The notes below the pieces were generated by a model, which saw nothing but the letters and a program-made list of their open reading frames with translations, was not told the DNA's origin and made no database searches. Below are positions 46,924 to 58,047 of a DNA stretch of 64,000 bases, piece by piece; position 1 is the first letter of the stretch; each line of letters begins with the position of its first letter. The stretch covers positions 124,001-188,000 of the forward strand of contig NZ_PYWM01000004.1 of the NCBI RefSeq assembly GCF_003049665.1. The letters are read 5' to 3'. This stretch comes from Lysinibacillus mangiferihumi (GTDB taxonomy: Bacteria; Bacillota; Bacilli; Bacillales_A; Planococcaceae). Both the position numbers and the translations under genes were made by a program.

Positions 46924-46948
46924 GCAAGAGGCTCTAATCACCTCTTGC
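46924..46948 (-). promoter_or_regulatory. Hairpin just upstream of polC
   Basis: Minus-strand GCAAGAGG / CCTCTTGC, perfect 8-bp arms and a 9-nt loop, 10-15 nt before the polC ribosome site. No T tract; could affect translation or mRNA stability. Confidence 0.5.
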
Positions 46949-46991
46949 TCATTGTTATCTAGCAAATACTTTTTCAACTATGATGCAAAAA

Positions 46992-47085
46992 AATTCGCTC
47001 CCTTTCCACGGGCTATTCCAGCAAGCCTCACTTTACTTTTATAGCAGTGAGATTTGCTTGGTTTCCCGTAGGAGTGTCGCGAATT
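46992..47085. repeat. Intergenic imperfect palindrome (REP/MITE-like)
   Basis: A 94-bp element between proS and polC. Ends are AATTCGC and GCGAATT; the arms pair along most of their length (CACGGG with CCCGTA, CCAGCAAGCCTCACT with AGTGAGATTTGCTTGG) around a 13-nt loop. It has no coding capacity. The CCTACGGGAA and CCCGTGGAAAGGGAGCG segments recall dispersed intergenic repeats common in Bacillaceae. Confidence 0.7.
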
Positions 47086-47169
47086 CGTTTGCTTGTCCTC
47101 ATTCATCTTCCAAAAGATGTTGCTAGTAAGAACATCTATATCTTTTGGCTATTATGTTACCAAAGGATT

Positions 47170-48876
<1,707 letters not shown>

Positions 48877-48918
48877 TCAGTGTTCCACCTTTTTAATAAA
48901 TAAATTTATACTCTAATT

Positions 48919-48947
48919 AGCATAAACAAATTTAGCTTTGAACGCAA
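48919..48947 (-). promoter_or_regulatory. Possible SigA promoter of proS
   Basis: Minus-strand TTGCGT (48942-48947), 17-nt spacer, TATGCT (48919-48924); the -35 overlaps the preceding hairpin. Confidence 0.45.
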
Positions 48948-48975
48948 TGTTTCAAAATAATTGCGCTCAAAGCTA
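48933..48975 (-). terminator. Hairpin terminator between rasP and proS
   Basis: Minus-strand TAGCTTTGAGCGCAAT / ATTGCGTTCAAAGCTA, 16-position stem with one G-U pair and an 11-nt loop; tail AAATTTGTTT is only moderately T-rich. Confidence 0.65.
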
Positions 48976-49086
48976 TTTTACATTTTATTTTCACTTTAGC
49001 CTAACCATGTTTCGATTTTACGTTATAAACAGTCACGCATCATCCAAATATTAGGAATATAAAAGTCGATTGTCATTACGTACTTG

Positions 49087-50349
49087 CTAGAAGAAGAAAC
49101 GTTGGATATCGTTCCACGTCACAACCACCATTAATATCATCAGCAAGACGATACCTACAAAGTGCACCATACCTTCTTTTTGACGATCAATTGGTTTGCC
49201 TCTTAAAGCCTCAAAGCCAAAGAACAATAAGCGGCCTCCATCTAATGCTGGAAGAGGTAATAGGTTCATAATACCAAGGTTGATACTTAGCATGGCAGCA
49301 AAATTGATTAATGCGAAAATTCCCAATGTCGCAACTTCTTCAGTTGTTTTATAAATCCCTACAGGTCCTGATAATGCATCAATAGTAAATTGTCCTGTAA
49401 TAAGCATACCTAGTAATTCAAAGATTTTAACCGTCATATTATACGTTGCTTGTGCTCCGTATACCACTGCTTTTAATGGGTTATAAACACGCGGACTATC
49501 ATACTTTACACCAATTTGTCCAAGCGTCTCGCCTTCTCGCTTCACTGCCTTAACTGTTATATTTAAGTTTTCGATTTGTCCACCACGCTCAACCGTTACA
49601 TTAATCTCTTGATTAGGGCGATTCTGTACAATGGCAGCTAAATCCTGCCACTTTTCAACTGCTTGTCCATCAATCGAAGTCACCTTATCTCCTGCTAGCA
49701 TCCCAGCTTGTGCTGCCGGATCATTTGCTACTACTTCTGTAATAATCGGCTCATATGTTGGTACACCGTTTATTAAACCAATAAGCAAATAGATGAAAAA
49801 GGCTAATATAAAGTTAAATAATGGTCCGGCAAAAATGGTCATCGCACGTTGCCCAACTGTTTTTGCGTTAAATTGACGATCATATGGCGCAATTACTGTT
49901 TCTCTGCCATTTTCTACAACAACACAATCTCTTGCAACACTATAACGAACTAAATTTTCTTCCTCATCATAGCCTTCAATAAATAATTCTCGTTCTAAAT
50001 CAGCTCGTTCCACCTCTAAAAATAATAAATCTGGTAATTGTCTATTATTTTGATTGAAGATAATTTTTTTGGCGATATTATCTTCATCGACAATAAGCCC
50101 TACACGGTAGCCAGGCTGTAATTCAATACCATCCATATCTTCGCCTGCCATGCGGACATATCCACCGATTGGCAATAAACGGACTGTATAAATTGTTTCC
50201 CCATGCGTCTTGCCATAGATTTTCGGACCCATACCGATTGCAAATTCACGCACCATAATCCCCGCACGCTTTGCAAATAGGAAGTGGCCAAGTTCATGGA
50301 AGAACACGAGCAAGCCAAATATTAAAATAAATGCAATGGCTGTTTGCAT
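49087..50349 (-). CDS. rasP: Intramembrane site-2 zinc protease RasP (RseP family)
   Basis: A 420-residue membrane protease acting in regulated intramembrane proteolysis (anti-sigma factor RsiW and FtsL are B. subtilis substrates). The HELGH zinc motif is at residues 18-22 in the first helix; a PDZ domain (about 195-275, AQAGMLAGDKVTSIDGQ) precedes the LPLPALDGGRLL metal-binding segment in the third helix. ATG 50349. It lies between dxr and proS as in B. subtilis. Confidence 0.96.
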   Translation of the reverse strand: MQTAIAFILIFGLLVFFHELGHFLFAKRAGIMVREFAIGMGPKIYGKTHGETIYTVRLLPIGGYVRMAGEDMDGIELQPGYRVGLIVDEDNIAKKIIFNQNNRQLPDLLFLEVERADLERELFIEGYDEEENLVRYSVARDCVVVENGRETVIAPYDRQFNAKTVGQRAMTIFAGPLFNFILAFFIYLLIGLINGVPTYEPIITEVVANDPAAQAGMLAGDKVTSIDGQAVEKWQDLAAIVQNRPNQEINVTVERGGQIENLNITVKAVKREGETLGQIGVKYDSPRVYNPLKAVVYGAQATYNMTVKIFELLGMLITGQFTIDALSGPVGIYKTTEEVATLGIFALINFAAMLSINLGIMNLLPLPALDGGRLLFFGFEALRGKPIDRQKEGMVHFVGIVLLMILMVVVTWNDIQRFFF

Positions 50350-50395
50350 AATACCCCACCTTTAAAAGCGAATAGTTAACGAAAGCTTCCTGTCG

Positions 50396-51541
50396 TTATT
50401 TTACCATGTCTAACACTATTTTTCTTGTTTCTCTGTCCACATGTAAAATTGTTTGCAAATCTGGCACGAATACATTATTGTGTGCCTGCATGACACGTTC
50501 AATTGTTTCATCAATTTCAAGGAACGTTATTTTGCCTTGTAAAAATGCTGCAACTGCCGCTTCATTCGCAGCATTCATTGCCGTTAAAATGGTACCGCCT
50601 GTACGCCCTGCTTCGAATGCTAAGCGCAACGCTGGATACCGTTCAAAATCCATTTCTTTAAAATGCAGTTGACCAATTTGCGCTAAATTAAGACGTTGTC
50701 CATTTTGGAGCGGCATACGATCTGGATAGCTTAATGCATATTGGATTGGTACACGCATGTCCGGCGTACCAAGCTGAGCAATTACGCTAGTATCATGATA
50801 CTCAACAAGAGAGTGAATAATACTTTCTCTGTGTAAAAGTACATCAATTTTATCATAAGGCATATCAAATAAAACATGTGCTTCGATTACTTCAAGCCCT
50901 TTATTCATCATAGTAGCTGAATCTATCGTAATTTTTGCACCCATTGACCAGTTCGGATGATTAAGTGCATCGGCAACCGTGACATGTTTTAACTCCTCAC
51001 GTGTTTTGTCGCGGAAACTTCCTCCAGAAGCTGTAATGATTAAACGCTCAATATTTTTCGGATTTTCGCCATTCATTGATTGGAAAATAGCCGAATGCTC
51101 ACTATCCACTGGTAAAATTGTAGCATTGTATTTCTTTGCCTCTGCCATAACTAAATGACCTGCTGTGACAAGCGTTTCTTTATTGGCAATCGCAATCGTT
51201 TTGCCCATGCGAATAGCAGCTAGTGTCGATTCAAGTCCAACGCTACCAAGAACTGCATTCACGAGCACCGTCGAATCAGGATGTGTAGCAACCTCTACAA
51301 GCCCTTTTTCACCAAATGTAAAGTGTACTTGCGGGTAGTCTTTTGCGAGAATAAGTGCATCTTCCTCAAGCTGAACCGATACCAGTTCAGGCTTTAAAGT
51401 CTCTATCATTTCACGTGTTTTTTCTATGTTTTTTCCTGAAGAAAACGCTACAAGATGAAATGCATCACGTTGTTCTTTTAAAATATCATAGGTTTGCCAA
51501 CCGATAGAACCAGTTGCACCCAATAAACTAATTTTTTTCAC
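50396..51541 (-). CDS. dxr: 1-deoxy-D-xylulose-5-phosphate reductoisomerase
   Basis: A 381-residue NADPH enzyme forming methylerythritol phosphate in isoprenoid synthesis, which supplies the undecaprenyl pathway (UppS is nearby). [14 protein letters not shown] is the nucleotide loop; [12 protein letters not shown] and SGGSFRDK are active-site motifs. I place the start at GTG 51541 (reading MKKISLLG), which has AAGGGGA upstream and matches family N-termini; the frame extends 21 codons further without conservation. Confidence 0.96.
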   Translation of the reverse strand: MKKISLLGATGSIGWQTYDILKEQRDAFHLVAFSSGKNIEKTREMIETLKPELVSVQLEEDALILAKDYPQVHFTFGEKGLVEVATHPDSTVLVNAVLGSVGLESTLAAIRMGKTIAIANKETLVTAGHLVMAEAKKYNATILPVDSEHSAIFQSMNGENPKNIERLIITASGGSFRDKTREELKHVTVADALNHPNWSMGAKITIDSATMMNKGLEVIEAHVLFDMPYDKIDVLLHRESIIHSLVEYHDTSVIAQLGTPDMRVPIQYALSYPDRMPLQNGQRLNLAQIGQLHFKEMDFERYPALRLAFEAGRTGGTILTAMNAANEAAVAAFLQGKITFLEIDETIERVMQAHNNVFVPDLQTILHVDRETRKIVLDMVK

Positions 51542-51650
51542 GACAAAACGTCCCCTTTTTCTATCTAAGCGATCTATTTCATAATTCGCATTTTCATCCA
51601 TCATTCATCATTGCGTCCCGATTTTATTCGAGTTTGCTCGACAAGCAGCT

Positions 51651-51717
51651 GGCGGTCGCTCTTTGGTGAGTAAGTCGAGCTATTTACGGCTCGCTTTTCA
51701 AAGTGAGGTCGCCCGCC
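51651..51717. repeat. Intergenic imperfect palindrome in the dxr-cdsA gap
   Basis: Arms GGCGGTCGC... and ...GGTCGCCCGCC pair imperfectly around a TATTTAC loop flanked by GTCGAGC/GGCTCGC. The GC content is higher than in surrounding intergenic DNA. It resembles the other two intergenic palindromes in this window in size and GC-rich core. Confidence 0.5.
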
Positions 51718-51786
51718 TTGCGCCCATCGATATATCTTTTCCTAAAACTATAGGCAAATGACGCTTCCTAACAAGGTCTTACATAC

Positions 51787-52587
51787 TTAGCTACCGAATA
51801 AATGTAAAAAATGCAGTAGTGGCACGACAAATAATAAACTATCAAAGCGGTCTAGAATCCCGCCATGTCCTGGTAAAATATTGCCTGAATCTTTTACGTC
51901 AAAATGGCGCTTGATAGCTGATTCCACTAAATCGCCCATCTGACCAATTATCGAAGCAAAAATCGTGATCACAATAAGTGAAACATAACCGTTAGCAAAT
52001 GGATAAATCGCTTGCATAGCTATAGCAAAAATAACCGCTATAACAATCCCACCAACAAAGCCTTCAATCGTTTTCTTCGGTGATATTTCAGGCCAAAGCT
52101 TATTTTTACCTAGTTTTCTACCTACAAAATAGGCTCCTGAATCTGTTGTCCAAACAACAAGTAAACAATATACAACAAACTCAAGACCATAGTTTCGCGT
52201 TTCGATTAAATAATGGAAACCTAATCCTACATAAAACGCCCCAAGCAAAATAAAGCCAACTTCATCAAATGTAATTTTATTTTTCACTAGGACTACGTAG
52301 ATAAGTAACAGCATGACCAGTCCGTAAATAATCATTAGAATCGATGAGTAGCCGATTGCATGTACTACCTCATTTGCCCAATCTTTTGGTATGACAAGCA
52401 TAATAAGCGTTAGTAACCCGATAATACCAGGTACTGAAAAAATCGAAATACCTTTCATCTTCAGTATTTCATAAAAGCCTACAACAGCCATTGCTAGTAC
52501 AAGTAGTGTAAATGGCACCTTTCCATAAATAACAAATGGAATAAACAGTGCCGCGGCAATGATTGCTGTGATGATTCGTTGTTTCAA
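51787..52587 (-). CDS. cdsA: Phosphatidate cytidylyltransferase
   Basis: A 266-residue polytopic enzyme making CDP-diacylglycerol, the precursor used by PgsA and other lipid synthases. The C-terminal signature is complete: SAIKRHFDVKDSGNILPGHG followed by GILDRFD. About eight membrane helices. The start is TTG 52587, overlapping the uppS stop (TTGA), with GGGAGAAG upstream. Confidence 0.96.
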   Translation of the reverse strand: MKQRIITAIIAAALFIPFVIYGKVPFTLLVLAMAVVGFYEILKMKGISIFSVPGIIGLLTLIMLVIPKDWANEVVHAIGYSSILMIIYGLVMLLLIYVVLVKNKITFDEVGFILLGAFYVGLGFHYLIETRNYGLEFVVYCLLVVWTTDSGAYFVGRKLGKNKLWPEISPKKTIEGFVGGIVIAVIFAIAMQAIYPFANGYVSLIVITIFASIIGQMGDLVESAIKRHFDVKDSGNILPGHGGILDRFDSLLFVVPLLHFLHLFGS

Positions 52588-53378
52588 GATGTTTCTTCTC
52601 CCTTCAACCCACCGTAACGGCGATTACGTTTTTGATAGTTTTCCACCGCTTCCAGAAAGTTTTCCTCGCTAAAATCTGGCCACAATGTATCTGTAAACCA
52701 AAATTCTGTGTAGGCGAGCTGCCATAACATAAAGTTACTTAATCGCACTTCACCACTTGTACGAATGAGTAAGTCTGGCTCTGGTAGATGAGCTGTCATT
52801 AAATGAGCTGTCATACATTCCTCATTTATGTCTTGTATAGTTAATTGACCGTCCTGTACTTTTTGAAGCATCGTTTTCATGGCACTTACCATTTCTGAAC
52901 GACTACCATAATTTAATGCAAAGTTTAAAATTAACCCTGTATTATGCTTCGTCTCTTCCATTGCCTCATACAATGCTTTTTGTGTATGTGCTGGCAAGAG
53001 CGTCGGATCTCCAATCATTTCAACTCGCACATTGCGCTCCATCATTTCCGGTAAAAAAGATCCTAAAAATTCTACAGGTAGACGCATCAGAAAATCGACT
53101 TCAGGCTTTGGCCGTTTCCAATTTTCTGTAGAGAACGCATACACTGTTAATACTTTTATGCCAAGATCAGATGCAAATCTAGTTACCTTCCGTACCGTCT
53201 TCATACCTTCATGGTGCCCAGCAACACGTGGCATGGCACGTTTTTTAGCCCAACGTCCATTTCCGTCCATAATAATCGCTACATGGGCAGGAATCGGCTC
53301 GCTTTTCGCAAGGGCAACACGTTCCTCCAATGATAGTGTATCCATATTTACTTGTTTACCTAATAGCTTCTTAAACAT
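52584..53378 (-). CDS. uppS: Undecaprenyl pyrophosphate synthase
   Basis: A 264-residue cis-prenyltransferase producing the C55 lipid carrier for peptidoglycan and wall polymers. IMDGNGRWAKKR contains the catalytic Asp; HHEGM, FSTENWKRP and RTSGEVRLSNFM are conserved substrate-binding motifs. ATG 53378 with GGGGGAG upstream. Translationally coupled to cdsA. Confidence 0.97.
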   Translation of the reverse strand: MFKKLLGKQVNMDTLSLEERVALAKSEPIPAHVAIIMDGNGRWAKKRAMPRVAGHHEGMKTVRKVTRFASDLGIKVLTVYAFSTENWKRPKPEVDFLMRLPVEFLGSFLPEMMERNVRVEMIGDPTLLPAHTQKALYEAMEETKHNTGLILNFALNYGSRSEMVSAMKTMLQKVQDGQLTIQDINEECMTAHLMTAHLPEPDLLIRTSGEVRLSNFMLWQLAYTEFWFTDTLWPDFSEENFLEAVENYQKRNRRYGGLKGEETS

Positions 53379-53737
53379 GCTAACTCCCCCACTACAACTA
53401 ATCGGACGTATACTAACCTATCATAACAAACAAAAGTGCTTTTTGTCTTTTTTTTCCCTCTAATTGACTATGTATGAACTAGCTTATTTTAGAACAACAC
53501 ACATCTTAAAGAAAATTCTTGTCTTGCTACATTCAGCAACTGCTAGTAAGCCAGAACAATGTAACGCGTATACTACGTGTAAACGAGTTAACCATTACGG
53601 CTCATAGAGAGCAGGTGAAAATTGTAACACCGATAAGAAATGAATACTTTTACAATAAAAGAGAAAAGACGTCCTGTTATGTATAGGACGCCTTCATCTC
53701 ATCAAAAAGTTCCATCGTAGAAATGCAAAGCGCCTGC
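53379..53737 (-). other. frr-uppS intergenic region
   Basis: 359 nt with no supportable gene. The frr terminator lies at 53655-53692. The rest contains a TATGAT-like box near 53420 without a good -35, and a degenerate dyad TACACGTAGTATACGCGTTACA near 53560-53590; neither is convincing. Confidence 0.55.
53655..53692 (-). terminator. Terminator of frr
   Basis: Minus-strand GGCGTCCT / AGGACGTC stem with a 9-nt loop followed by TTTTCTCTTTT, 45 nt after frr. Confidence 0.82.
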
Positions 53738-54295
53738 TTACACTTCTAGAATTTCTTTTTCTTTTTCTTTCGCTACTTGGTCTACTTTCACGATGAACTC
53801 ATCTGTTAATTTTTGAATATCGTCACCGTATCCACGTAAATCGTCTTCTGTGATTTCGCCTGCTTTTTCAAGTTTTTTAAGATCATCATTCGCATCACGA
53901 CGAACATTACGTACTGCGATTTTTGCATCTTCAGCTTCTTTTTTCACTTGTTTTACAAGGTCTTTACGACGTTCTTCTGTTAACGCTGGAATCATTAAAC
54001 GAATAACAGAACCATCATTTGTCGGTGTAATACCGATATCTGACTTCATAATCGCTTTTTCAATTTCACCTAAAATGGATTTATCATAAGGTGTAATCAC
54101 TAGTAAACGAGCTTCCGGTACTGCAACACCTGCAAGTTGATTGATTGGTGTTGGCGCACCATAGTACTCTACAGAAATACGGTCTAGTAGAGATGCGTTT
54201 GCACGGCCTGCTCGGATTGATGCTAATTCACGTGAAAAAGCAGCAATTGATTTAGTCATTTTTTCTTTCGCTTGGTCTAATACTTGTTTAGTCAT
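53738..54295 (-). CDS. frr: Ribosome recycling factor
   Basis: A 185-residue three-helix-bundle protein that splits post-termination ribosomes with EF-G ([39 protein letters not shown]). Standard length. Its ATG overlaps the pyrH stop (ATGA). Confidence 0.98.
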   Translation of the reverse strand: MTKQVLDQAKEKMTKSIAAFSRELASIRAGRANASLLDRISVEYYGAPTPINQLAGVAVPEARLLVITPYDKSILGEIEKAIMKSDIGITPTNDGSVIRLMIPALTEERRKDLVKQVKKEAEDAKIAVRNVRRDANDDLKKLEKAGEITEDDLRGYGDDIQKLTDEFIVKVDQVAKEKEKEILEV

Positions 54296-55020
54296 TGTGC
54301 ATTCCTCCTAACAACAGTTCCAATTTTCTCGCCTAGTACGGCACGTTTAATATTACCTTGCTCCGTAATTGAGAAGACAATTAACGGAATATCGTTATCC
54401 ATACATAAAGTTGAAGCAGTTGAATCCATTACTTGTAACCCTTGCTGAATAACATCTAAGTATGTGAGTGTATCATATTTGATAGCAGTAGTGTCGACCT
54501 TTGGATCTGCAGAATAGACACCATCTACATTATTTTTCGCCATTAAAATCGCATCTGCGTCAATTTCTGCTGCACGTAATGCAGCTGTTGTATCTGTAGA
54601 GAAGAACGGGTTACCTGTACCTGCAGCAAAAATAACTACACGTTTTTTCTCTAAATGACGAACTGCTTTACGACGAATATATGGCTCTGCTACTTGTGTC
54701 ATCACAATAGAAGATTGCACGCGTGTTTCGATACCTAATTTTTCAAGAGCATCTTGTAATGCTAATGAATTCATAACCGTTGCTAGCATACCCATATAGT
54801 CAGCGGCTGCACGATCCATACCCATTTCACTACCGATTTTCCCACGCCATATATTACCGCCACCTACAACTACAGCAACTTCTACATCAAGATCTACTAC
54901 TTCCTTCACTTCTTCAGCAACAGACTTGATAATTTTTGGTGATAAACCGAAGCCAGCCTCTCCTGCTAACGCTTCACCACTTAGTTTAATAACTACTCGT
55001 TTATATTGTGGCACACTCAT
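54292..55020 (-). CDS. pyrH: Uridylate kinase
   Basis: A 242-residue amino-acid-kinase-fold enzyme phosphorylating UMP ([41 protein letters not shown]). ATG 55020 with CGGAGG upstream. Coupled to frr, as in most bacteria, and preceded by a tsf terminator. Confidence 0.98.
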   Translation of the reverse strand: MSVPQYKRVVIKLSGEALAGEAGFGLSPKIIKSVAEEVKEVVDLDVEVAVVVGGGNIWRGKIGSEMGMDRAAADYMGMLATVMNSLALQDALEKLGIETRVQSSIVMTQVAEPYIRRKAVRHLEKKRVVIFAAGTGNPFFSTDTTAALRAAEIDADAILMAKNNVDGVYSADPKVDTTAIKYDTLTYLDVIQQGLQVMDSTASTLCMDNDIPLIVFSITEQGNIKRAVLGEKIGTVVRRNAQ

Positions 55021-55146
55021 TGTAAACCTCCGTCAGACATTTATTTAAAACTTTTCTTTTCCTTTTCCATTATAGTATATCTAACAATAATTGCTAGTTG
55101 TGAATAATGGTAATAGAAAATTCTATCCTTTTTTAGCTCATCTCGG

Positions 55147-55184
55147 AAAAATAGGGAACACGTTATGTTGTGTTCCCCATTTTT
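55147..55184 (-). terminator. Terminator between tsf and pyrH
   Basis: Minus-strand AAAAATGGGGAACAC / GTGTTCCCTATTTTT stem with a 7-8-nt loop, ending in a T run. Confidence 0.88.
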
Positions 55185-55256
55185 GTCTAGAAAATCTAGT
55201 TATTATTTGATTAGGATCAAATGCAAGCCAATCCATCAACTGAACTAGTCTACAAA

Positions 55257-56144
55257 TTAGTTACCTTTAACTTGGTTCATTACTTCTTCAGCAAAGTTAT
55301 CTTCGCGTTTTTCGATACCTTCACCAACAGCGTAGCGTACAAAACCAGTTACATTACCGCCAGTTGAAGCAACGAAGTCGCGAACTTTTTGATCTGAATT
55401 TTTAACGAATGATTGGTCAAGTAAACATACGTCTTCGAAGTATTTACCAAGACGACCTTCAACCATTTTTGCAACGATGTTTTCTGGTTTACCTTCGTTA
55501 AGTGCTTGTTCAGTTAACACTTTACGCTCACGGTCAACTTCTTCAGCAGAAACTTCTTCACGAGAAACGTAAGTTGGGTTAATCGCTGCGATATGCATAG
55601 CAATATCTTTAGCAGCAGAAGCATCTGTAGAACCTTCTAAAGATACTAATACACCAATTCGGCCACCCATGTGTAGGTAAGAACCGAAAGCATCTGCATC
55701 AGTTTTTGATTTTACTTCAAAACGACGAAGTGTGATTTTTTCACCGATAGTTGCTACAGCTGTTGAAATTTGGTCAGAGATTTTTACGCCTTCTGCATTT
55801 TCAAGCTCTAATGCAGCTTCTACTGATGCTGGTTTAGCAGCAAGTAATTGCTCAGCTAAAGAAGAAACTAATACTTGGAATTTATCGTTTTTCGCAACGA
55901 AGTCAGTTTCAGCGTTTACTTCAAGAATAATTGCTTCGTTACCTTTTTCTAAAATATAAGTTGTACCTTCTGCAGCGATACGGTCAGCTTTTTTAGCAGC
56001 TGAAGAAAGACCTTTTTCACGTAGGAAATCGATTGCAGCTTCTAAATCACCATCAGTTTGTACTAACGCTTTTTTACAATCCATCATACCAGCGCCAGTT
56101 TTTTCGCGTAATTCTTTTACTAATTGTGCAGTAATGTTTGCCAT
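55257..56144 (-). CDS. tsf: Elongation factor Ts
   Basis: A 295-residue guanine-nucleotide exchange factor for EF-Tu. N-terminal UBA-like domain ([19 protein letters not shown]) and the [10 protein letters not shown] motif that contacts EF-Tu are intact. ATG 56144. A terminator-like hairpin separates it from rpsB. Confidence 0.98.
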   Translation of the reverse strand: MANITAQLVKELREKTGAGMMDCKKALVQTDGDLEAAIDFLREKGLSSAAKKADRIAAEGTTYILEKGNEAIILEVNAETDFVAKNDKFQVLVSSLAEQLLAAKPASVEAALELENAEGVKISDQISTAVATIGEKITLRRFEVKSKTDADAFGSYLHMGGRIGVLVSLEGSTDASAAKDIAMHIAAINPTYVSREEVSAEEVDRERKVLTEQALNEGKPENIVAKMVEGRLGKYFEDVCLLDQSFVKNSDQKVRDFVASTGGNVTGFVRYAVGEGIEKREDNFAEEVMNQVKGN

Positions 56145-56193
56145 TTAGTGTTGCCTCCTCAAATTGGTTAAACTATTTATAGTGGTAGGTTCT

Positions 56194-56235
56194 AAAAAAG
56201 GTGATAAGGGTTCTGAGCCACTTATCACCTTTTTG
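56194..56235 (-). terminator. Terminator-like hairpin between rpsB and tsf
   Basis: Minus-strand AAAAAGGTGATAAG / CTTATCACCTTTTTT stem with a 12-nt loop in the rpsB-tsf gap. tsf has no clear separate promoter, so this is probably a partial terminator lowering tsf relative to rpsB. Confidence 0.82.
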
Positions 56236-56245
56236 TAAACGTGAA

Positions 56246-56965
56246 TTACTCAGCAGCAGCTTCAGTAGCTGGAGCTTCTTCTTCACCTTGTTTTGACTCG
56301 ATTAAAGCGTCAGCCATTTTAGCAGTTAAAAGTTTAACAGCGCGAATAGCATCGTCATTAGCAGGGATAACATAGTCGATTTCATCTGGATCACAGTTAG
56401 TATCAACAATACCTACTAGAGGGATGTTTAATTTACGAGCTTCAGCAACAGCGATACGTTCTTTGCGTGGGTCAACCACGAACATAACGTCTGGAAGATC
56501 GTGCATATCACGGATACCGCCTAAGAATTTAACTAGACGTTCGTGTTCTTTTTTAAGTTGGATTACTTCTTTTTTAGGTAGAACTTCGAAAGTTCCTTCT
56601 TCTTCCATTTTTTCGATAGCTTTCATACGTGCAACACGTTTTTGAATTGTACCGAAGTTAGTAAGAGTACCACCTAACCAACGTTGGTTGATATAGTAGT
56701 TGCCTGAACGTTCTGCTTCGTCTTTGATCGCTTCTTGTGCTTGTTTTTTCGTACCAACGAAAAGAACTTTACCACCGTCTTGACCAACTTGACGCATGAA
56801 GTCATAAGCTTCCTCTAATTTTTTAACAGTTTTTTGTAAGTCGATGATGTAGATCCCGTTACGCTCAACGAAGATAAATTTCTTCATTTTTGGGTTCCAA
56901 CGACGAGTTTGGTGACCGAAATGTACACCAGCTTCAAGTAATTGTTTCATAGAAATTACTGACAT
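56246..56965 (-). CDS. rpsB: 30S ribosomal protein S2
   Basis: A 239-residue ribosomal protein ([30 protein letters not shown]; acidic tail). ATG 56965 with TAGGAGG upstream; a second GGAGG about 25 nt earlier lies in the leader. The transcript leader is about 115 nt, long enough for S2 autoregulation known in other bacteria. Confidence 0.98.
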   Translation of the reverse strand: MSVISMKQLLEAGVHFGHQTRRWNPKMKKFIFVERNGIYIIDLQKTVKKLEEAYDFMRQVGQDGGKVLFVGTKKQAQEAIKDEAERSGNYYINQRWLGGTLTNFGTIQKRVARMKAIEKMEEEGTFEVLPKKEVIQLKKEHERLVKFLGGIRDMHDLPDVMFVVDPRKERIAVAEARKLNIPLVGIVDTNCDPDEIDYVIPANDDAIRAVKLLTAKMADALIESKQGEEEAPATEAAAE

Positions 56966-57088
56966 GTGAATTTCCTCCTAGAATGTTTGGTTTTTTTCCT
57001 CCGCATTTATCGCTTGCAACAAGCTACCCTAATCTTAGAGCACCACTTACTGCATCAAAATGCGTGTGTAGTAATAACACCATTTGCT

Positions 57089-57117
57089 ACTATATCACAG
57101 CTTTATGGCATTCGCAA
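57089..57117 (-). promoter_or_regulatory. SigA promoter of rpsB
   Basis: Minus-strand TTGCGA (57112-57117), 17-nt spacer, TATAGT (57089-57094), directly after the swrB-like gene. Confidence 0.68.
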
Positions 57118-57122
57118 CTGTT

Positions 57123-57698
57123 TTAGCTATGAAATTTCAATAAAAGCTCGATTTCTGTCTTTCCTTTTTGCAGCTTTTTCGCAATTTCTTCAGCAGTTTT
57201 TCCCTGCTCAGCCATTTGAACAATTTGTTGTTCCATCGTTAACGGCTTTGATTCTTCTTTTGGTAAACTATCAACCTTTGGCGCAGCCGTTTGCGCAGCC
57301 GTTGTTCCTCCCTGTTGTTGACGAGAATAGGCATTCGCTACGATATTTTTTGGCATTAAAATACGTGACTCACTATTAACAGTCACTGCCTTCTTCTCAC
57401 TATCGGTTTGTGACAAAGGCTGTCCTTGACTTTTAGGCACAGCTATTGGTTGTGCCTGTTGTCCAGTGTCAGGTGTCATAGTAGGTTTTGGTACCACTTG
57501 CAAAGCTTGAATTAGACGATTATTTTCATCCTTCATTTCAGCTAAATAGAGGCTAATCGTATCATCCATTTCTCGCATTAAGCGTTCCTGCTTTACTTCT
57601 AAATCTTTGAATTTCGCTAATTTCGTATTTAATATAATAATGAAATAAAATGATAGTAGCTGCAAAACAAAGAGAACAGCAATTAAAATGGTTGTCAT
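57123..57698 (-). CDS. SwrB-like membrane-anchored protein
   Basis: A 191-residue protein with one N-terminal membrane helix (about 3-23, ILIAVLFVLQLLSFYFIIIL), a coiled-coil region (KFKDLEVKQERLMREMDDT), a Gln/Pro/Thr-rich linker and a C-terminal helical motif (MAEQGKTAEEIAKKLQKGKTEIELLLKF) like a helix-turn-helix. Position after sigD and before rpsB, plus topology, match B. subtilis SwrB (YlxL, about 167 residues), which activates the flagellar export machine. The sequence relation is not proven here, so no symbol is given. Confidence 0.7.
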   Translation of the reverse strand: MTTILIAVLFVLQLLSFYFIIILNTKLAKFKDLEVKQERLMREMDDTISLYLAEMKDENNRLIQALQVVPKPTMTPDTGQQAQPIAVPKSQGQPLSQTDSEKKAVTVNSESRILMPKNIVANAYSRQQQGGTTAAQTAAPKVDSLPKEESKPLTMEQQIVQMAEQGKTAEEIAKKLQKGKTEIELLLKFHS

Positions 57699-57707
57699 AG
57701 TAAACTC

Positions 57708-58016
57708 CTATCCACTAAAATCCACGAAATTACCTTTGAACGGATGCTGAGCCTGTTTTTCTGGTTTTTCGTTATGGTTCTTTTTCTTTTTACGCGTTCC
57801 TTTTATATACTCGCCACCCGCTTCTTCCTCTTCGCTAATCTCCGCCATCCCCTCTGAAGTATTTACAGCTTTTTGCTTGCGCTCTAATTCCTTTTTTAAC
57901 GCTTCATTTGCATGTACTTGTTGAGCTAAAGTTTGTTGTTGTGCCTGATCTGCCATTTTACCCGCTTCAAACGTTTTTGGAATAGCTATTTGTAATTCGA
58001 CACCTTTTAAACTCAT
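57708..58016 (-). CDS. Uncharacterised protein of the sigD-swrB interval
   Basis: A 102-residue soluble, highly charged protein that I do not assign to a named family. N-terminus MSLKGVELQIAIPKTFEAGK, then a Gln/Glu/Lys-rich helix, a basic cluster GTRKKKKNHNEK and a C-terminus HPFKGNFVDFSG. Similar small proteins with this N- and C-terminal pattern occur beside sigD in other Bacillales flagellar loci, from memory. ATG 58016 has GGGAGG upstream; it ends 9 nt before the swrB-like gene, whose ribosome site overlaps its stop. It was kept because of the ribosome site and operon fit. Confidence 0.8.
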   Translation of the reverse strand: MSLKGVELQIAIPKTFEAGKMADQAQQQTLAQQVHANEALKKELERKQKAVNTSEGMAEISEEEEAGGEYIKGTRKKKKNHNEKPEKQAQHPFKGNFVDFSG

Positions 58017-58047
58017 TAAAATTCCTCCCTCAACAATCCGTTAGATA

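Noticed and set aside
48877-49086. T-box riboswitch upstream of proS
   Set aside because: The leader after the predicted promoter is too short and the conserved T-box sequence is absent; only an ordinary hairpin is seen.
53379-53660. Dyad-like stretch near 53560-53590 as an operator
   Set aside because: Pairing is poor and no promoter is nearby.
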